64,000 bases of DNA from Fen-1298 sp050015675 (lineage in GTDB: Bacteria; Bacteroidota; Ignavibacteria; UBA10030). Position numbers and translations under genes: made by a program. The DNA lies in NCBI GenBank assembly GCA_050015675.1, contig JBEKAY010000012.1, positions 10,845 through 74,844 of the forward strand. The letters are read 5' to 3'. The notes under the pieces were generated by a model. It saw only the letters and a list, made by a program, of their open reading frames with translations, ran no database searches and was not told the DNA's origin. Below, piece after piece: positions 7,490 through 17,234 of this stretch (the stretch's first letter is position 1; every line of letters begins with the position of its first letter).

Positions 7490-10474
7490 ATGAACCGTAT
7501 TGAGCAATTATCAACAGAAGATATTTATGGAGGCCGCATCAAGTCGTTTCAAAAGTTGATGCGCTTTAAGGTACGGGATATTCTACTCGTCGCCAGTCTC
7601 TATGACCAATATCTTTTTGAAGAAGACGGCAGATTGTACGAATTGATCCGGCAGGAATTTCAGGTGCTCAATCTCAGCCATCCGCCGGAGATTACGCACG
7701 TGACGAGCGGTGAAGAAGCGATTGAGCTTCTCACTTCCGGTGAGAATTTTGATCTTGTTATTACAACATTGCACATCGAAGATATGCCTGTTATTCGGTT
7801 TGCGCAGAAAGTACGGCAAACAGGTCTCGATATCCCGATGATCCTGCTGGCGTATGATAATCGCGAGAAAAAGGAAATCATCACCAACTACGACACGTCT
7901 GTGTTCGGCCGCATCTTCATCTGGCATGGGGATTACCGCTTGCTTGTTGCGATGATCAAACATATTGAAGATAAACTCAACGTCCAAGGCGATACCGCAA
8001 TGGTTGGCGTACAGGTCATCATTCTTGTGGAAGACGATATCAGTTTTTATTCTTCCTACCTGCCGCTTCTCTATACGCAAATTCTTAATCAATCGCAGCG
8101 GCTCATTTCAGAAGGCGTCAATCTTACGCACAAGTTTCTCCGTTTGCGTGCGCGTCCCAAGATATTACTGTGCTCGACGTATGAAGAAGCATGGTCGTGC
8201 TTCGAAAAGTATGAAGAGTATGTGCTTGGTGTTATTTCCGATATCGACTTTCTCCGCAACGGCGAAAAAGATCCGAATGCCGGATTTAAATTTGCTCAAT
8301 CAGTGCGGGAGAGAAAAGAAGACATTCCCATACTTCTACAGTCCGGTAATGCACAAGCGGCAGCGAAGGCGTTTGAACTTGGCGCAGGATTTTTACAAAA
8401 AGGTTCGCCGACATTGTTGCGTGATCTGACAAATTTTGTTATGACACATTTTGGATTCGGGGATTTTATCTTCCGCACGCCGGATGGAATGGAAGTTGGA
8501 AGAGCCGCAAATTTAAAGCAGCTCGAAGAGCAGCTTCAAACAGTTCCTGATGAATGTATTCAATTTCATGCGAGACGGAATCATTTTTCGAATTGGCTCA
8601 AGGCGAGGACTGAATTTTGGCTGGCGCATAAGCTTCGTCCGCAGAAGGTGGAAGACTTCGCAACCATTAAGGAATTGCGGGATGATTTGATCGGTGCTCT
8701 ACGGTTATATCAGGAGACACGCCAGCGCGGCATCATCACGGAATTTTCCAAGGAATCATTCGATCCAAGAAACAGTTTTGCGCGCATCGGTACCGGTTCT
8801 GTCGGCGGTAAAGCACGTGGGTTAGGTTTTGTCAACACTCTTATCAATAACTATAATTTGCGCGATAGATTTGAAGGCGTGGAAATATCTGTTCCTTCGG
8901 CGGTTGTCGTTGCCACAGATGTCTTTGATAAATTCATTCGAGAGAATCAGCTGGATAAAATTATTCTTGAGGTAAAGAACGATGATGAACTTCTTCAGCG
9001 GTTTGTCGATGCACCATACTTTCCGCCTGATGTGATTTTCAAGCTGATAGATTTTCTTGATATGTCACATGAGCCGCTTGCAGTGCGATCGTCGAGCCTA
9101 TTGGAAGACTCCCAATACCAACCGTTTGCAGGTGTGTATCAAACATATATGATTCCGAATAGTAATTCCAATCCGGAAATCCGGCTGAAAGAATTATTAG
9201 AAAGCATCAAACTTGTCTATGCGTCAACCTTCTCTAAGAATGCAAAAGATTACATGAAGGCGACGCCGTACCGGTTGGAAGAGGAAAAGATGGCGGTTAT
9301 CATCCAGCGAATGGTCGGGACATCGCATCACAATCGATTTTACCCGGAGTTTGCAGGCGTGGCGAAGTCATACAATTTCTATCCTGTACCGCCTCAGAAA
9401 TCTGAAGATGGAATTGTGCAAGTAGCGTTAGGGTTAGGATTCACGGTAGTGGAGGGGCGCAACTCGGTGCGTTTTTGTCCCAAGTTTCCACGCCATCTAT
9501 TGCAATTCTTTTCAACGAAAGAGACTATACGCAATGCACAGCAGGAATATCTTGCGCTTGATTTGTCGTCCACGTTTAGTCACGAAAATCATGAAACACC
9601 GGACGTGATGATTAAGCATTATGATCTGAGTACAGCAGAAGAAGATAATACACTCTACTATGTCGCTTCCACGTACTCGCCGGAAGATGATGCGGTGTAC
9701 GACGGCGTATCACGTGCAGGCAAACGTGTGGTGACGTTTGCACCGGTACTGAAGCATAAGATATTCCCTTTACCTGAAATATTAGATTTGATTCTCGATA
9801 TGGGAACATGGGGCATGGGCACGCATGTCGAGATAGAGTTCGCCGTCAATATGAACACACCGCCTGGTATTCCAAAAGAATTTGCCATGCTCCAGATTCG
9901 CCCGTTAGTGATGAGTCTTGAATTCGAAGAGCTTGATGTCGATCAATTCAATCATGATAATCTCATTTGTCAGAGCGAGCAAGTACTTGGCAATGGCGCT
10001 ATACAAGATATTTATGATGTTGTCATTGTAGATGCTGAGCGATTTGAGCGATCGAAAAGTAAAGAGACCGCTCGAGAAGTCAGCGAAATTAATGCACGCC
10101 TGCTTGCAGAAAATAGACCTTACGTGTTGATTGGTATGGGAAGATGGGGAAGCATGGACCCATGGCTTGGCATTCCGGTTACTTGGGATCAAATTTCTGG
10201 CGCAGCGGTCATTGTTGAATCAGGATTCAAAGACATCGATGTGACGCCATCGCAAGGATCACATTTCTTTCAAAACATTACATCATTTCGTGTCGGTTAC
10301 TTCACTGTCGATGCCGCACACCGTCTTGGATTCATTGATTGGGAATGGCTGAAGTCTCAGCCCGCATTGCAGGAGTTGAAACATGTTCGCCATCTTCGGT
10401 TTGAAAGACCTATCATTGCAAAAATTAATGGGCGAAAGAACAAAGGCGTGATTGTAAAACCGGGTAAGAAGTAA
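7490..10474 (+). CDS. Tandem receiver domains fused to PEP/pyruvate-binding domain
   Basis: A 994-residue cytoplasmic fusion. Residues about 25-150 form a receiver-like fold lacking the acidic pair and with Thr at the phosphoacceptor position (DLVITTLHIEDMP). Residues about 175-335 form a second receiver with an intact ILVEDD pair, acceptor Asp (VISDIDF) and conserved Lys. From about residue 430 there is a PPDK_N-type nucleotide/pyruvate-binding domain, with GTGSVGGKARGLGF and RSSSLLEDS, as in PEP synthase and pyruvate phosphate dikinase. The C-terminal part (GMGRWGSMDPWLG) shows no His swivel domain or PEP-utilising barrel. This suggests a phospho-signal-linked regulator or partial dikinase; the substrate is unknown. 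No strong Shine-Dalgarno is seen. Confidence 0.85.
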   Translation: MNRIEQLSTEDIYGGRIKSFQKLMRFKVRDILLVASLYDQYLFEEDGRLYELIRQEFQVLNLSHPPEITHVTSGEEAIELLTSGENFDLVITTLHIEDMPVIRFAQKVRQTGLDIPMILLAYDNREKKEIITNYDTSVFGRIFIWHGDYRLLVAMIKHIEDKLNVQGDTAMVGVQVIILVEDDISFYSSYLPLLYTQILNQSQRLISEGVNLTHKFLRLRARPKILLCSTYEEAWSCFEKYEEYVLGVISDIDFLRNGEKDPNAGFKFAQSVRERKEDIPILLQSGNAQAAAKAFELGAGFLQKGSPTLLRDLTNFVMTHFGFGDFIFRTPDGMEVGRAANLKQLEEQLQTVPDECIQFHARRNHFSNWLKARTEFWLAHKLRPQKVEDFATIKELRDDLIGALRLYQETRQRGIITEFSKESFDPRNSFARIGTGSVGGKARGLGFVNTLINNYNLRDRFEGVEISVPSAVVVATDVFDKFIRENQLDKIILEVKNDDELLQRFVDAPYFPPDVIFKLIDFLDMSHEPLAVRSSSLLEDSQYQPFAGVYQTYMIPNSNSNPEIRLKELLESIKLVYASTFSKNAKDYMKATPYRLEEEKMAVIIQRMVGTSHHNRFYPEFAGVAKSYNFYPVPPQKSEDGIVQVALGLGFTVVEGRNSVRFCPKFPRHLLQFFSTKETIRNAQQEYLALDLSSTFSHENHETPDVMIKHYDLSTAEEDNTLYYVASTYSPEDDAVYDGVSRAGKRVVTFAPVLKHKIFPLPEILDLILDMGTWGMGTHVEIEFAVNMNTPPGIPKEFAMLQIRPLVMSLEFEELDVDQFNHDNLICQSEQVLGNGAIQDIYDVVIVDAERFERSKSKETAREVSEINARLLAENRPYVLIGMGRWGSMDPWLGIPVTWDQISGAAVIVESGFKDIDVTPSQGSHFFQNITSFRVGYFTVDAAHRLGFIDWEWLKSQPALQELKHVRHLRFERPIIAKINGRKNKGVIVKPGKK

Positions 10475-10488
10475 AAATTGGAGTCCAT

Positions 10489-12513
10489 ATGAAATTATTA
10501 TTTACCTTCCTTGTTGCTTTTCTTTTCACATCTTTGACATATGCACAACCCAAACGAGCGATCACTTTTGATGATCTTATCAACTTCGGGCGAGTCTCCG
10601 ATCCGCAAATATCTCCGGATGGAAAAACCGCCGCATTCGTAGTTACCTGGCAGTTGAAAGAAGAAAACAAGTCTACCAGCAGCATCTATTTAGTGAATGT
10701 CACTGGCGGCAATGTTCGTCAACTTACTAATGCTAAAGGTGATAACAGCTCTCCACGCTGGTTGCCGGATGGAGAATCTATTGCCTTCATTTCAACACGC
10801 GATGGTGAATCGCAAATATGGACAATTGCTGTCAGCGGTGGAGAAGCAAAGAAAGTATCACATAGTGCAACTGAAGCGTCTGGACTTATTGTTTCTCCCG
10901 ATGGAAAATGGTTTGCGTTTTCTTCGGACGTTTATCCTGATTGTTTGACTGAAGATTGCAATGCAAAGCGGCTCGAAGCTGTTGAGAAGAGTAAGGTGAA
11001 AGCGAAAATATTTACGACACTACCGTATCGAGTATGGAAATCATGGAAAGATGGTAAACGCAGCCACTTATTTGTCATGCCGTCTAACGGCGGCAAAGCG
11101 ATTGACGTGACACCGGGTGAGTACGATACACCGCCCATCGATCTCGGCGGCAACTGGGATTATGCTTTTTCACCAGACAGCAAAGAAATCGCATTCACAA
11201 GGAATCCAGACACACTTGTCGCTGTAAGTACGAACAACGAAATTTATATTGTACCGGTGACCGGCGGAACGCCAAAGAACATTTCCAACAATCCTGCCAA
11301 CGACAGTCAACCGTTGTATTCTCCTGACGGAAAATATATTGCATATCGAATGATGAGACAGGCGGGATTTGAAGCGGATCGCCGCGAGCTTGTTCTTTAT
11401 GAGCGCGCATCAGGAAAGCTCATCAATCTTACCGAACAGTTTGATTACAGCGTCAACGATGTGGTCTGGTCGCCGGACTCAAAATCGCTTTTCTTCAATG
11501 CTGACGACAAAGGCAATGTCTCGATCTTTAAAGTGAAAGTGACTGATAAAAAAGTAACAACGATTCTCGATAAAGGTTTTAATACTTCACTGCGATTAAC
11601 GTCCGATGGTAAGACGTTGGTTATTACGCAAGAAACTGTCAAAACACCAACAGAACTTTTTAGAATGGATATAGACGGAAAGAACTTGAAGCAGATCACT
11701 TTTATCAACTCAGAAAAGGCATCTCAATTGGAGATGAATTCATTAGAGAATTTCTGGTTTGAAGGAGCCGAAGGAATACGTGTGCAGGGATTTATATTGA
11801 AGCCGCCATTCTTTTCCAGTGAAAATAAATATCCGCTCATCTTTCTCGTCCACGGCGGGCCGCAAGGGCAATGGGGTGATGATTTCCATTACCGATGGAA
11901 TGCACAGATGTTTGCATCACACGGGTATGTTGCGGTGATGATCAATCCGCGCGGCAGTACCGGTTACGGACAGAAATTCACAGACGAGATTAGCAAAGAC
12001 TGGGGCGGTAAAGTGTACGTGGATTTGATGAATGGATTAGATTACGTACTGAAAACGTATGCGTTCATAGATGGCAACCGAACGGCAGCAGCCGGCGCTT
12101 CATACGGCGGTTATATGATGAATTGGATTCTTGGACATACAGATCGTTTTAGGTGTGTTGTTTCCCACGATGGTGTTTTCAATCCGGCGAGCGCTTACGG
12201 GACGACGGAAGAGCTATGGTTCAACGAATGGGAATTCGGGGGAACACCGTACAAGAATCCGGAGTTGTACAAGAAGTGGTCACCGATGGAGTTTGCACAG
12301 AACTTCAAAACACCAACGCTTGTTATTCATGGTCAACAGGATTATCGGCTTGATGTGAGCGAGGGATTCCAATTGTTTACAGCACTCCAGCGGCAAGGAG
12401 TAAAATCGAAGATGTTATATTTCCCGGATGAATATCACTGGGTTGCTAAACCGCAGAATGCAGAGTTGTGGTACAAAACAGTTCTGGATTGGATTGATGA
12501 AAATACGAAGTGA
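10489..12513 (+). CDS. S9 family prolyl oligopeptidase-type peptidase
   Basis: A 674-residue secreted serine peptidase with a signal peptide (about 1-20, ending TYAQ). Residues about 30-400 form a WD40/TolB-like propeller with repeated SPDGK motifs. An alpha/beta hydrolase domain follows, with nucleophile Ser in GASYGGYM (about residue 535), Asp in HGQQDYRLD (about 614) and His in DEYHWV (about 648). This matches the S9C acyl-aminoacyl peptidase / DPP-like class, which degrades peptides in the periplasm. It starts 14 bases after the preceding gene, so it may be co-transcribed, though no functional link is evident. Confidence 0.92.
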   Translation: MKLLFTFLVAFLFTSLTYAQPKRAITFDDLINFGRVSDPQISPDGKTAAFVVTWQLKEENKSTSSIYLVNVTGGNVRQLTNAKGDNSSPRWLPDGESIAFISTRDGESQIWTIAVSGGEAKKVSHSATEASGLIVSPDGKWFAFSSDVYPDCLTEDCNAKRLEAVEKSKVKAKIFTTLPYRVWKSWKDGKRSHLFVMPSNGGKAIDVTPGEYDTPPIDLGGNWDYAFSPDSKEIAFTRNPDTLVAVSTNNEIYIVPVTGGTPKNISNNPANDSQPLYSPDGKYIAYRMMRQAGFEADRRELVLYERASGKLINLTEQFDYSVNDVVWSPDSKSLFFNADDKGNVSIFKVKVTDKKVTTILDKGFNTSLRLTSDGKTLVITQETVKTPTELFRMDIDGKNLKQITFINSEKASQLEMNSLENFWFEGAEGIRVQGFILKPPFFSSENKYPLIFLVHGGPQGQWGDDFHYRWNAQMFASHGYVAVMINPRGSTGYGQKFTDEISKDWGGKVYVDLMNGLDYVLKTYAFIDGNRTAAAGASYGGYMMNWILGHTDRFRCVVSHDGVFNPASAYGTTEELWFNEWEFGGTPYKNPELYKKWSPMEFAQNFKTPTLVIHGQQDYRLDVSEGFQLFTALQRQGVKSKMLYFPDEYHWVAKPQNAELWYKTVLDWIDENTK

Positions 12514-12530
12514 GAAAAAAACCGGCCGAC

Positions 12531-12573
12531 GGAAGAAATTAGATAGAAGAAGGTAGATGGAAGAAGGTTAAAT
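12531..12573 (+). repeat. Imperfect 14-base tandem repeat
   Basis: Three consecutive imperfect copies of a GGAAGAAGGTAGAT-like unit lie in the gap before the fumarase gene. They are purine-rich and of unknown significance. Confidence 0.5.
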
Positions 12574-12639
12574 AATAAGAGTATTTTAAACGACTGACGA
12601 CTGAAAACTGATTTGACAACAACGATAGAGGAATTTACA

Positions 12640-14268
12640 ATGAAAAAATTCAAAGTATCGAAGAAAATTGGAAAGAAGACCGTTCCCAAGCGCAAACCTA
12701 TCCCCAAAGTGAAACGAATAATTCGGAATAATAAATTTCAGTCAATGTCGCAATTCAAAGAAAGTATGTTATCTCTCATCAGTGAGACCTCAACAAATTT
12801 ACCGCCAGACGTGCGGCGCGCGTTAAAATGGGCGATTGAACGCGAGGCACCGGGAAGTCAAGCGATGCTGGCATTGCAGGCAATGGCTATCAATACCGAT
12901 ATGGCGTGTGATAACGAAGCGCCCATTTGTCAGGATACAGGAATGCCAACCTTTGAAATAAAAACTCCGGCCGGTACAAACCAGATTCTCATGCAGAAGG
13001 AAATTAAGGAGGCGATTGTTGAGGCGACTAAAATTGGTAAACTTCGTCCCAACGCTGTCGATTCTCTCACAGGAAAGAACAGCGGAAACAATCTCGGAGA
13101 TGGTTGTCCGGTGATGCACTTTGGGCAGTGGGAGGAAAAAGAAATTGAAGTGCGATTGATTTTGAAAGGGGGCGGATGCGAAAATAAAAACATTCAATAC
13201 TCTGTGCCATGCGAGCTACCCAACCTCGGCAGAGCGGATCGCTCGATGGATGGCATCCGTAAATGTTTGCTTCATGCTGTCTGGCAGGCGCAGGGGCAAG
13301 GATGCAGCGTCGGTGCAATCGGTGTTGCTATTGGGGGAGACCGCGCTTCTGGTTACCAATACGCTAAACAGCAGCTCTTCCGCTTGCTTGACGACATCAA
13401 CCCAAATCCAGAACTTGCAAAACTCGAAGACTACGTTTTGCAGAACGCAAATAAGCTTGGCATCGGCACTATGGGATTTGGAGGATTGTCAACGCTCATC
13501 GGCTGCAAGATCGGTTCTTATCATCGCTTGCCTGCAAGTTTCTTTGTGACGGTGGCGTACAATTGTTGGGCGTATCGTCGGCTCGGAGTAATTTTAAATG
13601 CAAAGACCGGAGCAATTAAGAGATGGCTCTACAAGGAAGATACGCCGGTGATGCGTATGGCAAAAGAAGAAAGTCTGCCGCTGACCGGGCGTGAGATTCC
13701 ACTTACGATACCGCTGTCTGAAGACCAAGTGCGCTCGTTAAAGGTTGGCGACGTTTTGCTGTTGAGTGGTATGATGCACATGGGGCGCGACGTTCTCCAT
13801 CATCATCTAATGACAAACGACTCGCCGGTGAATCTTGATGGCGGCGTGATTTATCATTGTGGTCCAGTTGCATTGAAAAAAGGAGAGAAGTGGTTTATGA
13901 ATGCAGCCGGTCCGACAACGAGTATTCGTGAAGAGCCATATCAAGGTGAAATTATTCGCAAGTTCAAAGTGCGGGCAGTGATTGGAAAAGGCGGGATGGG
14001 CGCGAAAACACTCGTGGCTTTAAAGGAAGTTGGCGCTGTATATCTCAGCGCGATTGGCGGTGCAGCGCAATATTATGCTAAGTGTATTGAAGAAGTAGAA
14101 GGTGTCGATTTGTTGGAATTTGGCGTGCCGGAAGCGATGTGGCATGTACGCGTCAAAGATTTTCCCGTGATCGTTACGATGGATGCAAACGGCAACAGTC
14201 TCCATGCAGATGTAGAGAAAGCTTCGGCAGAAGAACTCGCGAAATTTTCGGAACAGGTTGTATTATAG
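12640..14268 (+). CDS. fumA: Class I (Fe-S) fumarate hydratase
   Basis: A 542-residue iron-sulfur fumarase converting fumarate and malate in the TCA cycle. The N-terminal Fumerase domain has PICQDTGMPTFEI and NSGNNLGDGCPVMHF. The C-terminal Fumerase_C domain, from about residue 365, has DVLLLSGMMHMGRD and GKGGMGAKT. Conserved cysteines available for a 4Fe-4S cluster are visible. The start at 12640 is preferred over an in-frame TTG at 12613 because AGAGGAA precedes it. The first 35 residues are unusually rich in Lys and Arg and lie ahead of the usual family start. Close relatives could be tartrate dehydratases, but the fused length favours fumarase. Confidence 0.92.
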   Translation: MKKFKVSKKIGKKTVPKRKPIPKVKRIIRNNKFQSMSQFKESMLSLISETSTNLPPDVRRALKWAIEREAPGSQAMLALQAMAINTDMACDNEAPICQDTGMPTFEIKTPAGTNQILMQKEIKEAIVEATKIGKLRPNAVDSLTGKNSGNNLGDGCPVMHFGQWEEKEIEVRLILKGGGCENKNIQYSVPCELPNLGRADRSMDGIRKCLLHAVWQAQGQGCSVGAIGVAIGGDRASGYQYAKQQLFRLLDDINPNPELAKLEDYVLQNANKLGIGTMGFGGLSTLIGCKIGSYHRLPASFFVTVAYNCWAYRRLGVILNAKTGAIKRWLYKEDTPVMRMAKEESLPLTGREIPLTIPLSEDQVRSLKVGDVLLLSGMMHMGRDVLHHHLMTNDSPVNLDGGVIYHCGPVALKKGEKWFMNAAGPTTSIREEPYQGEIIRKFKVRAVIGKGGMGAKTLVALKEVGAVYLSAIGGAAQYYAKCIEEVEGVDLLEFGVPEAMWHVRVKDFPVIVTMDANGNSLHADVEKASAEELAKFSEQVVL

Positions 14269-14349
14269 AAAGGGAAGTTGATCGAATTCATTGTCCCTCA
14301 AACTTGGAATAGTGTGGGAAATGAAAAAGGTGAAGTAAAATAAATTTCT

Positions 14350-14844
14350 ATGCTGAAAGAAGATTATCCAATTACTCCTGCAATACGGTTCCTTCGTGAG
14401 AAAAAGATTGCGTTCGTTCCGTTTCTCTATCGTTATGAAGAGCACGGAGGCACACGTCAGTTTGCATTAGAGTTTAACGTGCCCGATCATCAAGTTATCA
14501 AGACATTAGTCTTCGAGACGGAGCAGAAGAAGCCGCTGTTAGTGCTGATGCATGGCAATCGAGAAGTTTCCACCAAGCAGATGGCACGCATTATCGGAGC
14601 AAAACAAATAACACCGTGCGATGCCAATACTGCGCAACGCCACACCGGTTATCAATTCGGTGGAACAAGTCCGTTTGGAACGCGGCGTCAATTGCCTGTC
14701 TATGCGGAAAAGACTATATTAAACCTACAAAAAATCTATATCAATGGTGGAAAACGCGGCTTCATTATCGAGATTACTCCGCAGGATCTTTGCGCGGCAT
14801 TAGAGATCACAGAAGTTGAAGCGGCAATTCTTCCCAACTCATAA
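14350..14844 (+). CDS. ybaK: YbaK/EbsC-type aminoacyl-tRNA deacylase
   Basis: A 164-residue single-domain YbaK protein that hydrolyses mischarged Cys-tRNA(Pro), a trans-editing function in translation. Visible family features are the N-terminal TPAIRFLREKKI helix, KTLVFETEQKKPLLVLMHGNREV with the conserved Lys, and the GGTSPFGTRR loop. The length is typical. It sits about 80 bases after fumarase and 12 before the MgtC-like gene and may be in an operon with the latter. Confidence 0.92.
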   Translation: MLKEDYPITPAIRFLREKKIAFVPFLYRYEEHGGTRQFALEFNVPDHQVIKTLVFETEQKKPLLVLMHGNREVSTKQMARIIGAKQITPCDANTAQRHTGYQFGGTSPFGTRRQLPVYAEKTILNLQKIYINGGKRGFIIEITPQDLCAALEITEVEAAILPNS

Positions 14845-14856
14845 GCAGGAGAAGAT

Positions 14857-16098
14857 ATGGAATTAGGAACAATTGAATGGACCGTACAGCTTCGGTTCAT
14901 TGTAGCTCTTGCGCTCGGATTCCTTGTTGGACTCGAAAGAGAAAGTATCAAGGTTGACCAGAAGCTTGTTTTTGGTGGAGTGCGTACACATCCTATCATC
15001 AGCATGTTTGGTTTCGGATGCGCGTGGTTGTATCAGATTGGGGCAACTGCAATGTTGCCGGTGGGATTATTGGCGATTGCCCTACTCACCGGAATCGCTT
15101 ACGTCGCAAAAATTCGTGTCGATCGTTTTGGCACCACAAGCGAAGTTTCTGCATTACTCACATTTATCACAGGTGCATTGGCAATGCTGGTGGATGTATG
15201 GATAGCGATGGCGTTAGGTGTCATGAATACCATGTTGCTCTCAGAAAAAGCTATGCTCGAATCCTACGTGGAACGACTCAGCAAAGTGGAGTTTTTGGCA
15301 GCCATCAAATTTATTTTGGTGACTGTCATTATTTTACCTGTCTTACCAAACCATGAATTTACACAATTCCATCTCAACCCATTTAAAATCTGGCAAATTG
15401 TTATCGTCGTTTCCACGTTGGGATTTGTGGGATATTTATTAGAGAAAAAATTTGGATCCAAATTAGGTTTGTGGATGTCTGGCATATTTGGAGGCATTGT
15501 TTCCAGCACCGCGGTAACGCTTTCTATGGGGCATATGGCAAAGAAAAATCCGTCGCACAGCAGCAGCGCCCTACAAGCTACACTGCTTGCCAGCAGTATT
15601 ACGTATCTGCGAACGTTAGCACTAATCTGGTTTATTAACGCCTCATTTCTTCCGAATCTTTGGCCGCGTCTTGTTTTTCTCTCGATAACTGGAATTGTAT
15701 TATCATTGAAGATGTTTCGTACGGAGCAGCCTGCATCAGAATCCGAAATGTCGGAGTTGCAAAACCCGTTCGAGATTCGGCCTGCCATTGGTTTTGCGAT
15801 AATGTTTGTTATACTTTCTATTGTAACAGGATTTGTGAAATCCACTGTGGGTAATTCCGGATTGCTTGCCGTCTCGGCGATCGTTGGTGTTTCGGATATT
15901 ACTCCTTTTATTCTTTCTGTAGTGCAAGGATCAGATGGATCGGTACATATTTTTACATCGGCTATTATTTTTGCATTAATGAGTAACACCATTGCAAAAG
16001 CAATATATTTTGGTTATCTCTCTCCAACCACAAGGAAAGAGACTGCATTGAAGTACTCAATCTATGCGATACTGCACATCCCGTTCATAATATGGTAA
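14857..16098 (+). CDS. MgtC/SapB family membrane protein with DUF4010
   Basis: A 413-residue polytopic membrane protein. The first 140 residues match MgtC/SapB (RFIVALALGFLVGLERESIK), and the remainder resembles DUF4010 with GGIVSSTAVTLSMG. About 11 hydrophobic segments are visible. MgtC proteins are linked to growth in low magnesium and to ATP synthase regulation; the role of this longer architecture is unknown. A ribosome-binding sequence AGGAG is close to the start. The next gene overlaps its last codons. Confidence 0.85.
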   Translation: MELGTIEWTVQLRFIVALALGFLVGLERESIKVDQKLVFGGVRTHPIISMFGFGCAWLYQIGATAMLPVGLLAIALLTGIAYVAKIRVDRFGTTSEVSALLTFITGALAMLVDVWIAMALGVMNTMLLSEKAMLESYVERLSKVEFLAAIKFILVTVIILPVLPNHEFTQFHLNPFKIWQIVIVVSTLGFVGYLLEKKFGSKLGLWMSGIFGGIVSSTAVTLSMGHMAKKNPSHSSSALQATLLASSITYLRTLALIWFINASFLPNLWPRLVFLSITGIVLSLKMFRTEQPASESEMSELQNPFEIRPAIGFAIMFVILSIVTGFVKSTVGNSGLLAVSAIVGVSDITPFILSVVQGSDGSVHIFTSAIIFALMSNTIAKAIYFGYLSPTTRKETALKYSIYAILHIPFIIW

Positions 16099-17234
16099 TG
16101 AAAGATGTGACCAATGAGGAGAATTGTATAAATACATTCGCTAGCGAGGCAGCCGTGACATTCTCTAAGATTTCAATGTATGGAGTTCTATTACTTGTTT
16201 GTTTGCTGGCGTTATCCTGTTCGACGACATCCTATCGAGAAGTGTATCCGATGCTTACAGATGGCAAATACGATTCCGAATTTCCTTATCGCGGATGTTC
16301 TGCACAACTTGAACAGATTTCAGAATCTGTAAAAATGATCAGTTGTATTGCATATTATAAAAGCTGGGTGTTTCCGTTAGAGGCCAAGGTTCGCAGAGAA
16401 GATATTCGTGATCCATTCCTCAAAGAGAAAGCAGAAAAAGAAGTGTACTTGAATCAAGCTGCATCTGGAAGTGCAACAGTAATATATTGCCAGAATAAGA
16501 GAATTGCATTATTGACGTGTGCGCACGTTGTCGATTTTAGCGATACGGTTTTTACGTTTTATCATGGAGAAGACAGAAAACAAACGGAATTTATCCAAAG
16601 TATCGCCGTGAAAGATCACCAGACAAATTACGTCGCAGCAATTCAAGGAGTGCAAAATTTAGAAATCTTATCGTTCGACAGGGAAAATGATTTAGCACTT
16701 ATTGGACAGAGAATTGAATCCCCTAGTGTTCCTGCTATTACGGTTTTTAATTATCCACTAGGAAAGGCGAAAGAACTTGAGTGGGGAGCGTTTGTGTACC
16801 TATTCGGGTACCCTGCTGGATATCGGATCGTGACAAAAGCAATTGTTAGCAGTCCGAACAGAGACAAATATGGTTCATTCCTTACTGATGCTGTCTTCAG
16901 TAGAGGATTCAGCGGCGGCATTGTGCTTGCTATCCGCGATGGTGTTCCGAATTTTGAATTGGTCGGAATGATGAAATTAGTTCCGGGACATCAACAATAT
17001 TATTTGACTCCTGCCAAGGAAGGGGAACAGGTTGAGTTTGATCCCAATATTCCATTTAAAGGCGTTACGTATGCGGAAAGTCGGACGGATATTATTTATG
17101 GTATAGCTCCGGCAATTCCAGCAGAATTGATTGTTGATTTTCTCCAAATAAATCAGCAGAAGCTTATCGACGAAGGATATGATTTGCGGTCTTTTCTCGA
17201 ACGTCCGTTATTCGTAAAACCAGAAAATAAATGA
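16092..17234 (+). CDS. Trypsin-like serine protease lipoprotein
   Basis: A 380-residue protein. A hydrophobic stretch ending in the lipobox-like LLALSC (Cys about residue 43) suggests a lipoprotein, so the true start may be the Met just before that stretch (ATG at 16176). The catalytic triad is visible as His in LTCAHVVDF, Asp in RENDLALIG and Ser in FSRGFSGGIVLA, as in chymotrypsin-fold peptidases. There is no PDZ domain. The start overlaps the MgtC-like gene, and the stop overlaps the PduS-like start (ATGA), so it belongs to the same transcript as the BMC-related pair. Substrate unknown. Confidence 0.8.
   Translation: MVMKDVTNEENCINTFASEAAVTFSKISMYGVLLLVCLLALSCSTTSYREVYPMLTDGKYDSEFPYRGCSAQLEQISESVKMISCIAYYKSWVFPLEAKVRREDIRDPFLKEKAEKEVYLNQAASGSATVIYCQNKRIALLTCAHVVDFSDTVFTFYHGEDRKQTEFIQSIAVKDHQTNYVAAIQGVQNLEILSFDRENDLALIGQRIESPSVPAITVFNYPLGKAKELEWGAFVYLFGYPAGYRIVTKAIVSSPNRDKYGSFLTDAVFSRGFSGGIVLAIRDGVPNFELVGMMKLVPGHQQYYLTPAKEGEQVEFDPNIPFKGVTYAESRTDIIYGIAPAIPAELIVDFLQINQQKLIDEGYDLRSFLERPLFVKPENK

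Noticed and set aside
12613..12639. TTGACA sequence and TTG start before fumarase
   Set aside because: No -10 follows at 17 bases outside the gene, and the downstream ATG has the ribosome-binding site.
15264..15992. 242-codon minus-strand reading frame
   Set aside because: It lies entirely inside the MgtC/DUF4010 gene, shows no domain and has no ribosome-binding site.
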